Source: an uncultured Slackia sp.
GTDB lineage: Bacteria > Actinomycetota > Coriobacteriia > Coriobacteriales > Eggerthellaceae
Direction of reading: 5' to 3'
Length of the DNA stretch: 17,532 bases
Assembly: GCA_900555495.1 (NCBI GenBank)
Contig: USLD01000008.1
Coordinates: 1 to 17,532 of the forward strand
The stretch's first letter is position 1, and the number at the start of each line of letters is the position of its first letter. The notes beneath the pieces were generated by a model. That model worked only from the letters and a program-made list of their open reading frames with translations, had not been told where the DNA came from and made no database searches. Of the stretch, positions 1-7,223 are shown piece by piece. The position numbers were made by a program, and so were the translations under genes.

Positions 1-391
1 TATGGCGCGACGTGGGTAAAAGGCAGATAGCAAGGCCGTAGAAGACGACGGTCCAGATATGTCCCAGCTCGAAGAACAGGACGCCCGCCGCGGCCATTGC
101 GATAGATTGCAGAACGACGGAGGCGTAGAGCAGCGCCGTCGCGCTTGCCGTCGCCACCACGCTTACGGCCGCGATGGTTTTCGCGTCGAGCAGATCGGGG
201 CGTTTGCTTGCCACCACGGCCACGCCTATATAGAGCACCGCTCGTGCGGCCGTATCGATTTCCCTTCCGATAGGGAAGAATTCCGCGAAGCGCGGAAACA
301 GCACGCTGTTTTGAACCCAGCCGTATACGCCCATGAGCACGACGGCGGCAAGGGCGCATGCGAACGCCCGCTTTCCCTTGATGGTATGCAT
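1..391 (-). CDS. Multi-TM protein, 5' part; probable membrane-linked LuxR-family regulator
   Basis: The frame is open from an ATG at 391 (minus strand) to the window edge, giving 130 residues with no stop, so the gene is cut by the contig end. An AGGAGGGG ribosome site lies about 7 bases before the ATG. The visible part is almost all hydrophobic: a short basic start (MHTIKGKR), then helices at about 9-26, 47-62, 71-95 and 98-125, with short loops. It carries no catalytic motif. In Eggerthellaceae, proteins with this kind of N-terminal membrane half and a C-terminal LuxR helix-turn-helix are very often divergent from Tat-exported FAD reductases, which is the arrangement here. The HTH would lie beyond the window, so regulator identity is inference from context. 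It could instead be a plain membrane protein or transporter. Confidence 0.55.
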   Translation of the reverse strand, partial: MHTIKGKRAFACALAAVVLMGVYGWVQNSVLFPRFAEFFPIGREIDTAARAVLYIGVAVVASKRPDLLDAKTIAAVSVVATASATALLYASVVLQSIAMAAAGVLFFELGHIWTVVFYGLAICLLPTSRH

Positions 392-486
392 GGATATCCC
401 CTCCTGTTATCCAGTGTCCCATTGTATTTGTTTTCGCCGTTTCGATAGGGGTCCGATCGGCACTTCCAGCAAGATACCCCTGTGAG

Positions 487-502
487 GGTGACGTGATTCA
501 CC
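487..502. promoter_or_regulatory. Inverted repeat GGTGA-N6-TCACC in divergent regulator/reductase gap
   Basis: A perfect 5-bp inverted repeat with a 6-base spacer lies in the 258-base gap between the divergent membrane protein (start 391) and the FAD reductase (start 650). It could be an operator for the neighbouring putative LuxR regulator. Five-bp arms occur often by chance, so this is only a candidate. I found no convincing -35/-10 pair in this gap. Confidence 0.25.
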
Positions 503-649
503 TGGGATTTCTCCAAGAATGCCCCTGGCGGGGGAAGTGACGGCTTCTGCGTCGGAGCCTAAGGTGGGAGCAGTTTCGCGGCGGCGTTCGAGGGCGGGTG
601 CAAGGACCGCCTCGCCGTTGCGGGGAAGAACATCAAGGAGGGATTCGGT

Positions 650-1501
650 ATGACAGCAGAAGTATCTCGTCGCGGTTTCCTGGCGGGCATGGCAGGCGTC
701 GGAGCGCTGGCGGCTGCGGGACTTGCGGGGTGCGCCCCGTCGAAGGCCGAGGATACGAAGGCCGCAGCGGCTCAGGGCGAGCAGGCGTCGGACGGCGCGC
801 TCGATTGGCTGGGAGAGGCGCCTGAAATTTCCGACATCGCAGAAACCAAAGAATGCGACCTGTTGATCGTGGGCGCCGGCAACGGCGGCATGGCCGCGGC
901 TGCTTATGCGGCCGATCAGGGAATCGACTTCATGGTGTGCGAAGGCGGCACGCAGGTCGGAGCGACCCGTCACTGGTTCGCGGCGCTCGACACGCCTCCG
1001 TTCGCCGATCGCGAGCCCGTCGATCGCCAGCGTCTTATGGGCGAGATCATCCGTTATTCGTCGGGCAATTGCGACCAGCGCCTTATCAAGATGTGGATGG
1101 ACGAATCCGGCGATATGTTCGCATTCGTCGACGGCATCATGAGCGCGTCCGACGCCGTGGTCATCGCCGATGAGAACGATATGCCGGGCGGCATGGGCGG
1201 CACGTCGTTCTATACGCCTCCGTTCGAGCATCATTACGGCAACAAGGACGGCGGACGCGACGGCATCGAAGAGCGCAATGTCTTGTTCGAAAAGCATATC
1301 AACGAAGCGGGTCACGAGGTTTCCTACGGCCATCTTCTGGCGAAGCTGGTGCGTGAAGAGGGCGGTCGGGTGACCGGCGCCATCTTCGAAACGGATACGT
1401 CCAGGTCAATGCCAAGAAGGGCGTCATGCTCGCTACCGGCGGCTATGCGGCCAATCCCGCCATGGTGGAGGCGCTGTCTCCCGTTACGGCGAAAAGCGTG
1501 A
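650..1501 (+). CDS. Tat-exported FAD-dependent reductase (fumarate reductase/urocanate reductase-like), N-terminal part before a frameshift
   Basis: The start ATG at 650 follows AAGGAGGG at 635-642. Residues 1-28 form a Tat signal with the twin-arginine motif SRRGFLAG (6-13) ending in the lipobox-like LAGC with Cys28, so export and lipidation are likely. The FAD fold starts at about residue 69: GAGNGG (75-80) binds the dinucleotide and Glu98 ends the second strand. The family is the flavoprotein subunit of fumarate reductase-like enzymes, which in Eggerthellaceae reduce varied organic acceptors in anaerobic respiration; the substrate cannot be read from the sequence. Homology holds through about residue 249 (near base 1396); after that the frame reads unrelated Arg/Ser-rich sequence to a stop at 1501, while the true frame continues in the entry at 1426. 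No heme or FMN domain is visible, so an electron-donor partner would be encoded elsewhere. Confidence 0.85.
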   Translation: MTAEVSRRGFLAGMAGVGALAAAGLAGCAPSKAEDTKAAAAQGEQASDGALDWLGEAPEISDIAETKECDLLIVGAGNGGMAAAAYAADQGIDFMVCEGGTQVGATRHWFAALDTPPFADREPVDRQRLMGEIIRYSSGNCDQRLIKMWMDESGDMFAFVDGIMSASDAVVIADENDMPGGMGGTSFYTPPFEHHYGNKDGGRDGIEERNVLFEKHINEAGHEVSYGHLLAKLVREEGGRVTGAIFETDTSRSMPRRASCSLPAAMRPIPPWWRRCLPLRRKA

Positions 1502-2370
1502 CGGCTCTGGGCTATAACCAGAACAACAAAGGCATGGGCATCAAGGCTGCCATGTGGGCAGGCGCCGCCAAGGACCTTACCAGCGCCACGATGATCTTCG
1601 ACCGCGGTCTGGTGGCTCCTGGAACCCCGGCCGGCTATACGCCTGAGAGCATCGAGGCCGGCGACCCGCAGTTCCCGGGCAACGGCCAGTTCAACCCCGG
1701 CACGCAGCCGTTCCTGAAAGTGAACATGGCGGGCGAGCGCTTCGCCAACGAGTCGGCCGATTACGACTACCTTCCGCACGCCGCCGCACAGCAGCCTAAC
1801 GGCACCTATATTTCGGTATGGGACGGCAATTTCGGCGAAGACGTGCAGCGCTTCCACACGCTGGGATGCTCGGCCGGCACTCGTATGGGCGTGCTGGCAT
1901 TCAAGAAGGAGGACGGATCCTACGATCTGGACGGATACTTCCAGAAGCAGCTCGAAGACGGCCGCCTGCAGAAGGCCGACACGCTCGACGAGCTTGCCGA
2001 CAAGCTGGGATTCGATGCCGAAGCGAAAAAGACCTTCTTGGCTACGTGCGAACGCTACAACGAGCTTTACGACGCTCAGGAAGATACCGATTTCTTCAAG
2101 GAGTCCTATCGTCTTTCCGAGCTTCGTACGCCGCCGTTCTTCGGCGCCACGCTGGGCGGCACGCTGCTGACCACCATAGACGGCATCCGCATCAACAGCG
2201 ATTGCCAGGCGCTCGACACGGAGGGCCACGTCATCGACGGCCTTTTCGCCGTGGGCGATTGCTCGGGCAGCGTATTCAGCGGAAATTATCCCGACCAGCT
2301 GCACGGTTTTGCTTGCGGACGCACGATGACCGAGGCCCTTCATGTGGTGAAGGTCGTCGCCGCCATGTAG
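1426..2370 (+). CDS. FAD-dependent reductase, C-terminal part after the frameshift
   Basis: This frame (offset -1 from the upstream part) continues the same protein. It opens with the flavoprotein signature LATGGYAAN, runs through the capping and catalytic domain, and ends with the typical FAD-closing block GLFAVGDCSGSVFSGNYPDQ and GRTMTEA. Homologous reading resumes upstream of this ATG, around base 1400 (YVQVNAKKGVM), so the ATG is an internal Met rather than a real start. There is no ribosome site before it. Joined to 650-1396, the product would be about 573 residues, the usual size for a Tat-type enzyme with no extra domain. The rest of the frame is intact with normal codon use, which fits a very recent lesion or an assembly or sequencing error. 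As read here, no functional full-length enzyme would be made unless frameshifting occurs. Confidence 0.82.
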   Translation: MLATGGYAANPAMVEALSPVTAKSVTALGYNQNNKGMGIKAAMWAGAAKDLTSATMIFDRGLVAPGTPAGYTPESIEAGDPQFPGNGQFNPGTQPFLKVNMAGERFANESADYDYLPHAAAQQPNGTYISVWDGNFGEDVQRFHTLGCSAGTRMGVLAFKKEDGSYDLDGYFQKQLEDGRLQKADTLDELADKLGFDAEAKKTFLATCERYNELYDAQEDTDFFKESYRLSELRTPPFFGATLGGTLLTTIDGIRINSDCQALDTEGHVIDGLFAVGDCSGSVFSGNYPDQLHGFACGRTMTEALHVVKVVAAM

Positions 2371-2377
2371 GTTCGCG

Positions 2378-2401
2378 TCGTCGCGCCGTTTGACGCGACG
2401 A
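2378..2401 (+). other. Hairpin just after reductase stop
   Basis: A perfect 8-bp stem TCGTCGCG / CGCGACGA with an 8-base loop starts 8 bases after the reductase stop. It has no T-run. It may protect the 3' end or act with the stronger terminator at 2478. Confidence 0.35.
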
Positions 2402-2477
2402 TGATCCACGTTTCCTCGAAGCGGACAACTCTCGCAACGCCGCCCCTCCCTCCCTTCATGCGGCGTTCTTATCTCCG

Positions 2478-2499
2478 GCGGGCCTTCGGGCCCGCTTTT
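2478..2499 (+). terminator. Rho-independent terminator after FAD reductase
   Basis: A perfect 7-bp GC stem GCGGGCC / GGCCCGC closes a TTCG tetraloop and is followed by TTTT. It separates the reductase from the downstream PQ-loop gene. Confidence 0.85.
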
Positions 2500-2581
2500 C
2501 GCATCTTGTTTCCGGGGCGTTTCAAGGCCGCGCTGTTCCTGTGGATGCGCCTCGTTTCGAGCCCGTTCTGTCCTTCATCGT

Positions 2582-2610
2582 TTGGCAGTTGCGATTCGTC
2601 CCGCTACCAT
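2582..2610 (+). promoter_or_regulatory. Sigma-70-like promoter of the PQ-loop gene
   Basis: TTGGCA (2582-2587) and TACCAT (2605-2610) are separated by 17 bases, 58 bases before the ATG at 2668. It lies downstream of the terminator at 2478, so the gene is probably its own transcription unit. Confidence 0.5.
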
Positions 2611-2667
2611 GGTTCGAGTTTGTGTTCGAATCGCGAGCGTAACGCCGCGAAGAAGGGGGAACGGACG

Positions 2668-2958
2668 ATGGCGGAAATACTCGAGGCGATCATGCTGATC
2701 TGCTTCGGCCTGTCGTGGCCGATGAATGCGTACAAGAACTTCAAGGCGCGTACGGCGGCGGGCACCAGCTGGCAGTTTCTCGGGCTGATATCGCTGGGCT
2801 ACGTGGCGGGCATCGGCGCGAAGTTCTGTGCAGGTTCGATCAGCTGGGTTCTGGCGGTGTATTTCATAAACCTGGCATGCCTCGGTGTGAACTGGGCCGT
2901 TTACTTCCGCAATAGGCGGTTGGATAAGGCTTCCGAAAAACGGGTCGCCCGCGCGTAG
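2668..2958 (+). CDS. Small three-TM PQ-loop/SemiSWEET-like membrane protein
   Basis: The protein has 96 residues. An ATG at 2668 follows a purine-rich AGGGGGA site about 7 bases upstream; an in-frame extension to 2401 is unlikely because it spans the terminator and promoter. Three hydrophobic helices lie at about 2-20, 35-53 and 58-80, with a basic tail. The first loop reads SWPMNAYKNFKARTAAGTS, which has the spacing of a PQ-loop motif (proline after helix 1, then basic residues, then a G-S turn), but Met replaces the Gln. SemiSWEETs of this size work as dimers to move sugars. Homologues with a WP-N-K-RTA-GxS loop are common and uncharacterised in gut bacteria, so sugar transport is only a possibility. 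It is flanked by terminators on both sides and appears monocistronic. Confidence 0.75.
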   Translation: MAEILEAIMLICFGLSWPMNAYKNFKARTAAGTSWQFLGLISLGYVAGIGAKFCAGSISWVLAVYFINLACLGVNWAVYFRNRRLDKASEKRVARA

Positions 2959-3033
2959 GCGCGACGTATTCGCGCTAAACGCCGCGGTGCGCGTTGGTCG
3001 AGTTCGCCGCGCGCCCCTTTTGCCAAGTCGCAT

Positions 3034-3064
3034 GACGCCGCCTTCGGGCGGCGTCTTTTCTTTT
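3034..3064 (+). terminator. Rho-independent terminator after PQ-loop gene
   Basis: A perfect 9-bp stem GACGCCGCC / GGCGGCGTC with a TTCG loop (3034-3055) is followed by TTTTCTTTT. Confidence 0.9.
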
Positions 3065-3120
3065 CTCGCACACTGCCGAAATGTTCTTGGAATCAGGGAT
3101 TTTCCTCCTGATTTTTTCTT

Positions 3121-3126
3121 TATACT
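3121..3126 (+). promoter_or_regulatory. -10 element (TATACT) of the DUF4190-type gene
   Basis: TATACT lies 60 bases before the ATG at 3187, in an AT-rich stretch after the terminator. No good -35 is seen 16-18 bases upstream. The 11-mer TATACTACGGC starting here recurs exactly at 15035. Confidence 0.4.
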
Positions 3127-3186
3127 ACGGCGCAAAAGGACAGCATGCATCAGGGCATACGCTGCCGTGTTCCGCAAGGAGGAACC

Positions 3187-4554
3187 ATGGAAGACAAGGA
3201 CAAGCCGATGGCTCCGCAGCCTTCTCCCGAAAAGAACGATCCCGCGGTCTCTGACGCTCAGGCGCCTGCGGAAGGAAATCCTACACCTGACCTCGTGAGC
3301 GACCAGGTTGTGCCGACGTCTCCGAAGAGCGCTCCGGTCGAAGATTCTGACGCCCCTAAGGCCGCGCCGGTCGAGGCTCCTACCGAGTCGCCGTCTGCTC
3401 CGAAAGCCGCGCCTGTCGAAGTCCCTGCCCGGCCCGCGGCCCCGAAAGCGGCTCCTGCGGCCGAACCTCAGCCTCAGGAAGCTCCTGATCAGGCCCCGAA
3501 GGCCGCTCCTGCCGCGGCTCCGGTCGAGCCCGCCGCCCCTGTTGCTCCGCCCGCGCCGCAGCAGCCCGCAGCGGCTCCCGTCGCGGCTCCTGCGGCCGCA
3601 CCCGCGTATCCTACGGGCGCTCCCGTTCAGCCGGGAGCCTCGGCGCCCCAGTCCGGTCCGGCCCCGATGGGGGCTTATCCGCCGCCTCCTGCGCCGAATG
3701 CCCCTGCGGGCAATAGCAAGGCGACGGTCGCGTTGGTCTGCGGCATCTTGGCTATCGTGTTCTCGTTCATTCCGATCGTCGGCATTATCTTGGGCATTGT
3801 CGCCATCGTGTTCGCCGGCAAGGCCGTGCGTATGTTCGGCCATAGCGGCAAAGCCACGGGCGGCAAGGTCTGCGGCATTCTGGGCATCGTATTCTCGGTG
3901 CTGATGATCGTGTTCACGGTCGTCGTGATGATGATCGGTTTCGGTGCGATTTCGACGATGGACTCCGATTACGACGATTCCGTGCCTGCGTATGTTTCGT
4001 CCTCGAATGAGTCGTCCAGCTGGTCGGCGGCCGGCGCGGTCGATATGGACAAGGATCAGCAGGCCGTTTATGACCAGACCTCGGCGTTGTTCGATGGCGT
4101 CGTCGCGAGGGACAGCGCGTTCATGGCCGAACTTTCGCAGGAATTCGGCGACGAATTCGAAGACAGCTTCGGCGCCTCGTATGCGGAATTGGGCATCGAT
4201 CCCGCGGCGTTCGCCGAGTGGGCGCTGACCGATTTCTCGTATTCGATCGACAGCGTTTTCGTCGATGGCGATATGGCGACGGTGTATGTCAACACGTCCG
4301 AGCGCGACACGTTCGAGTTCTTGATGAGTTTCGGCGACGCCGTTTCGACTTATAGCCAGTCCAGCGAGGCCGCTGCGGCATCCGACGCGGAAGCCCGGGC
4401 GAAGGTGGCCGAGCTGTTCAGCCAGACGATGGACAGCACCACTGCGATGACCACGTATTTCGCGGCATTGGAATTCAAGAAGCAGGGCGATGCCTGGATC
4501 ATCGACGAAGACTCCGTAGAAGAGGAATTCGATTACATGTTCGGCACGTTCTAG
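3187..4554 (+). CDS. Pro/Ala-rich DUF4190-type membrane protein with external C-terminal domain
   Basis: The protein has 455 residues. The ATG at 3187 follows AAGGAGG (3176-3182), so the longer frame from 3145 is rejected. Residues 1-175 are disordered, rich in Pro and Ala, with imperfect repeats of the type APKAAPVE (about 49-115). Two long hydrophobic segments follow at about 180-210 and 226-255, joined by a basic glycine-rich loop (GKAVRMFGHSGKATGGK); this hairpin matches DUF4190-type proteins. A Ser/Asp-rich linker (258-282) leads to an acidic, helical plus strand domain (about 285-455), ending EEEFDYMFGTF, that resembles the NTF2-like or DUF4878/DUF5105 external domains of lipoproteins. 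By topology, the Pro-rich part should be cytoplasmic and the acidic domain outside. It lies between two strong terminators, so it is monocistronic. Cellular role is unknown. Confidence 0.8.
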   Translation: MEDKDKPMAPQPSPEKNDPAVSDAQAPAEGNPTPDLVSDQVVPTSPKSAPVEDSDAPKAAPVEAPTESPSAPKAAPVEVPARPAAPKAAPAAEPQPQEAPDQAPKAAPAAAPVEPAAPVAPPAPQQPAAAPVAAPAAAPAYPTGAPVQPGASAPQSGPAPMGAYPPPPAPNAPAGNSKATVALVCGILAIVFSFIPIVGIILGIVAIVFAGKAVRMFGHSGKATGGKVCGILGIVFSVLMIVFTVVVMMIGFGAISTMDSDYDDSVPAYVSSSNESSSWSAAGAVDMDKDQQAVYDQTSALFDGVVARDSAFMAELSQEFGDEFEDSFGASYAELGIDPAAFAEWALTDFSYSIDSVFVDGDMATVYVNTSERDTFEFLMSFGDAVSTYSQSSEAAAASDAEARAKVAELFSQTMDSTTAMTTYFAALEFKKQGDAWIIDEDSVEEEFDYMFGTF

Positions 4555-4577
4555 CGTATACGGGCTCGATCGGGCGA

Positions 4578-4609
4578 AAAAGGAGGACGCGGTTTCGCGT
4601 CCTCCTTTT
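4578..4609 (+). terminator. Rho-independent terminator after DUF4190-type gene
   Basis: A 14-bp perfect stem, AAAAGGAGGACGCG paired with its reverse complement around a GTTT loop, ends in a T-run. The left A-run means it could also act on transcripts from the minus strand. Confidence 0.92.
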
Positions 4610-4715
4610 GTTTTCGGCTGGCGCAAAATCAGGCTCGTTCGAATGAGCGCAGCGGTTGCACTCATTCGATTGCCTCGGGGCTGGCCGGTTGCGGTTCCAA
4701 GGCGTTTGCAGCGCG

Positions 4716-4754
4716 AAAAAAAAGCGGGTCGGCGCGCTATGTCGCCGGCCCGCT
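4716..4754 (-). terminator. Terminator of the aminotransferase gene
   Basis: Read on the minus strand, a 12-bp stem with one mismatch (4743-4754 against 4723-4734) is followed by eight T's (complement of 4716-4723). It begins 27 bases after the aminotransferase stop. Confidence 0.8.
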
Positions 4755-4780
4755 TCGTCCGTGTTCGGGTCTATGGCTCG

Positions 4781-5974
4781 CTAGAGGCTTTCGGCCTGGT
4801 ATTCGCGCATCAGCGCGGCGAACGCCGGCATCGCACCGTCGATGACCGCGCGGTCGACGCAATAGCCGATACGAACCCATCCTTCGATGCCGAAGCTATC
4901 GCTAGGCACTACCAGCAGCTCGTGCTTCTTCGCGCGTTCCGAGAATGCCTTCGCGTCGGGTTCGAGCGCGCGCATCCACAGATAGAACGCTCCCTGGGGA
5001 GCCACGCATTCGTAACCAAGCTTTGCCAGACCGTTGTACAGGGCATCGCGGTTTTCGCGATACGCCTCGACATCGCAAGGTTCGTCGACGCATTTCTCGA
5101 TGACGCCCTGGAACAGCGTGGGCGCGCAGACGTAGCCGAGCGCCCTGCCCGCACCGCATACGGCGGCGTAGACGTCGGCGGCATCGGCCGCCGCGGGCGG
5201 AACAAGCACGTAGCCGATGCGCTCGCCCGGCAGGCTGAGCGATTTCGAATACGAATAGCACACCAGCGTGTTTTCGAACAGCGTGGGAATGAATGCCACA
5301 TTGGTGTCGCCGTAGACGATTTCGCGATAGGGCTCGTCGGAAATCAGATAGATCGGATGGCCGTATTCATCCTGCTTGCGGCGAAGCGTGTTGGCCAGCT
5401 CGACCAGGTCGCATTCGGGGTAGACGGCGCCGGTGGGATTGTTGGGCGAGTTGATGATGACGGCCTTGGTGCGCTCGGTGACGGCATCCTCGATCGCTTC
5501 GATGTCGAGCTGGAAACTTCCGATGCGCGCGGGCGTTTCGACGCAGACGCATCCGGCGTTCTCGATCCAGACGCGATATTCGGGGAAATACGGGGCGATC
5601 ACCATGAATTCGTCGCCCGGCGTACCCAGCGCATTGATCGAGATGGAGATGGACGCCGCTGCGCCCACTGTCATGTACAGGTCGTTGCCGGTATATGCGG
5701 TGCCGAACCTGCGGTTGAGCGATGCTGCGATCGCCGCGCGCACGCCGGGTGCGCCGGGTGCGGGCGTGTAGCCGTGCACCTGCTGCGCGGGCATTTCCAG
5801 CAGTTCGAGAGCTGCTTTCTTCACGGCCTCGGGGGCGGCGACGCTGGGATTGCCCAGGCTGAAATCAAAGACGTTCTCGGCGCCTATTTCCTCTTTGCGG
5901 GCGAGGCCGTAGGCGAAAAGCTCGCGAATGGCAGACGGCTCGCTGCCCAATTCGTACATGCGCTGATTGATCAT
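4781..5974 (-). CDS. PLP-dependent aminotransferase, class I/II (aspartate aminotransferase fold)
   Basis: The protein has 397 residues. The ATG at 5974 is preceded by GAGGGGGAA five bases away; longer in-frame starts run into the divergent promoter region and are rejected. Fold type I signatures are present: NNPTG (178-182) with Asn179 contacting PLP, SDEPY (212-216) with Asp213 and Tyr216 for the pyridine ring and phenolate, SYSKSLSLPGERIGY with Lys244 as Schiff-base lysine and Arg252 for the phosphate, and GWVRIGY near the C-terminus whose Arg binds the substrate carboxylate. These enzymes move an amino group between an amino acid and a 2-oxo acid in the cytoplasm. Substrate choice (aspartate, alanine or aromatic) cannot be decided from motifs. 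The gene stands alone, divergent from the ZIP transporter. Confidence 0.93.
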   Translation of the reverse strand: MINQRMYELGSEPSAIRELFAYGLARKEEIGAENVFDFSLGNPSVAAPEAVKKAALELLEMPAQQVHGYTPAPGAPGVRAAIAASLNRRFGTAYTGNDLYMTVGAAASISISINALGTPGDEFMVIAPYFPEYRVWIENAGCVCVETPARIGSFQLDIEAIEDAVTERTKAVIINSPNNPTGAVYPECDLVELANTLRRKQDEYGHPIYLISDEPYREIVYGDTNVAFIPTLFENTLVCYSYSKSLSLPGERIGYVLVPPAAADAADVYAAVCGAGRALGYVCAPTLFQGVIEKCVDEPCDVEAYRENRDALYNGLAKLGYECVAPQGAFYLWMRALEPDAKAFSERAKKHELLVVPSDSFGIEGWVRIGYCVDRAVIDGAMPAFAALMREYQAESL

Positions 5975-6334
5975 GCTTCCCCCTCTGTTCTGGCAGGATA
6001 TCCCTTGGCAGGGTGCGGATCGAAGGCGCCTGCTGCAATCGCTTCGATCGCGCGGTTCCTCTTCCATTATGCACGGTATTGCTCGTCCGCGGTGTTCGCG
6101 CAGGCGCATTTTTCCTTCACATGCGGGAATGCGCGGCGATATGCGCGCCGCCGCCGTTCGGCCGCGGCGCGCCCTGCCGCATTCCAGGCGCATTCAGGGC
6201 GTTCGACGTGCATTGCCGGCTGTGCAGGTATGCTTTCGGCGTATGATGGGCCGATGCGTTTTCGCCGTCTTTTCACGGCGGACGCTTGTATAGGATTTCG
6301 TTGCGGCCTGCGGGCCGCGTGTGAAGGATTTGAT
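5975..6334. other. Divergent intergenic region between aminotransferase and ZIP genes
   Basis: This 360-base gap holds no credible gene; open frames crossing it are out-of-frame extensions. On the minus strand, CATAAT (complement of 6066-6071) is a possible -10 about 90 bases before the aminotransferase ATG. On the plus strand, TATGAT (6242-6247) is a possible -10 for the ZIP gene, leaving a leader of about 80 bases with two hairpins. No clear -35 hexamers were found. Confidence 0.4.
6263..6318 (+). other. Two hairpins in the ZIP gene leader
   Basis: A 6-bp stem CGCCGT / ACGGCG (6263-6280, loop CTTTTC) and a 6-bp stem GCGGCC / GGCCGC (6303-6318, loop TGCG, a UNCG-type tetraloop) lie between the putative promoter and the ribosome site GAAGGA (6323-6328). 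They might influence translation. No known metal riboswitch class is recognisable. Confidence 0.3.
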
Positions 6335-7129
6335 ATGGTCGAATCGTTTTTGGGAGCTGCAGCGGGCACGGGTTTCACGTTCGCGTGCACGGCGCTCGGC
6401 GCCGCTGCGGTGTTCTTGCTGCGCGGTAAGAAAGGCGGCGTCGCGCAGACGCTGTTTCTAGGCTTCGCCGCCGGCGTCATGATCGCCGCCAGCGTCTGGA
6501 GCCTGCTTATTCCCGCTATCGAAAAAGCCGAGGAGGCGGGTCAGATCGGCTGGATCCCCGCAGCGGGCGGCTTCGTTCTGGGCGCGCTGTTCCTGTTCGT
6601 GCTGCATGCGCTGCTGCCTCATCTCAACATAGGCAAGGAGCGCGCCGAGGGCCTTCCGTCGCGATGGGGTCGCTCGACGCTGCTGTTCACGGCCGTTACG
6701 CTGCACAACATTCCCGAGGGCATGAGCGTCGGCCTGCTGTTCGCCATGGCGGCGCAGCAAGGGGCCGATCCCGCGCTGTTCGGCATGGCCACGGCGCTTG
6801 CGCTCGGCATCGGCATTCAGAACATCCCCGAGGGCGCCGCGGTTTCGCTGCCGCTTGCGCAAGAGGGCATGAGCAGGCCGAAGGCGTTCGCCATGGGCGC
6901 GCTGTCGGGCCTGGCCGAGCCGGTGTTCGGTTGTCTGGTAGTGCTGGGCGTGGGATTCATCACGCCGTATATGCCGTGGATGCTGGCGTTTTCGGCGGGT
7001 GCGATGATGTTCGTGGTGGTCGAAGAGCTTATTCCCGAGGCGCATCTGGGCGAGCATGCCAATTGGGGCACCGCCGGCGTCATGCTGGGATTTCTGACCA
7101 TGATGGTGCTCGACGTCGCGCTGGGCTAA
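6335..7129 (+). CDS. ZIP-family divalent metal transporter (ZupT/GufA-like)
   Basis: The protein has 264 residues. The ATG at 6335 follows GAAGGA six bases away; the much longer open frame reaching back to 4643 crosses the aminotransferase antisense and is rejected. About eight membrane helices are visible. The two metal-site helices carry HNIPEG (124-129; His124, Asn125, Glu128) and QNIPEG (162-167; Asn163, Glu166), the hallmark binuclear site of bacterial ZIP proteins, and VVVEELIPEAH (227-237) matches the conserved acidic helix. The family brings Zn2+, and in some members Fe2+ or Mn2+, into the cytoplasm. The loop after helix 3 is short and has only a few histidines (HALLPHLNIG), unlike His-rich eukaryotic ZIPs. 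It is monocistronic, with a strong terminator after it. Confidence 0.92.
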   Translation: MVESFLGAAAGTGFTFACTALGAAAVFLLRGKKGGVAQTLFLGFAAGVMIAASVWSLLIPAIEKAEEAGQIGWIPAAGGFVLGALFLFVLHALLPHLNIGKERAEGLPSRWGRSTLLFTAVTLHNIPEGMSVGLLFAMAAQQGADPALFGMATALALGIGIQNIPEGAAVSLPLAQEGMSRPKAFAMGALSGLAEPVFGCLVVLGVGFITPYMPWMLAFSAGAMMFVVVEELIPEAHLGEHANWGTAGVMLGFLTMMVLDVALG

Positions 7130-7198
7130 GGCAGACGGTTCGGTTCGCCGTTCGCGGCGCTCGACCGACGGCTCCGGTCGGGTTGCTTTCGCGTTTTC

Positions 7199-7223
7199 AG
7201 GCCCTCGCACCGAGGGCCTTTTT
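7199..7223 (+). terminator. Rho-independent terminator after ZIP gene
   Basis: A 9-bp perfect stem AGGCCCTCG / CGAGGGCCT with a CAC loop is followed by a T-run ending at 7223. Confidence 0.9.

Noticed and set aside
598..825. Short plus-strand frame overlapping the reductase signal peptide
   Set aside because: Out-of-frame reading of the signal peptide region with no ribosome site.
407..1333. 308-codon minus-strand frame over the reductase start
   Set aside because: Arg/His-rich shadow of the flavoprotein, which has a Tat signal and FAD motif on the plus strand.
3380..3601. Pro/Ala repeat region as a CRISPR-like or tandem DNA repeat
   Set aside because: The units are imperfect, vary in length and follow protein-level APKAAP repeats, so this is coding low complexity.
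2575..4665. 696-codon minus-strand frame antisense to the PQ-loop and DUF4190-type genes
   Set aside because: It runs through three terminators and encodes low-complexity Arg/Gly/Ser sequence; the plus-strand genes have ribosome sites and membrane helices.
4643..7129. 828-residue fused reading of the ZIP transporter
   Set aside because: The first 560 or so residues are antisense to the aminotransferase and its promoter region; the ZIP protein has its own ribosome site and start at 6335.
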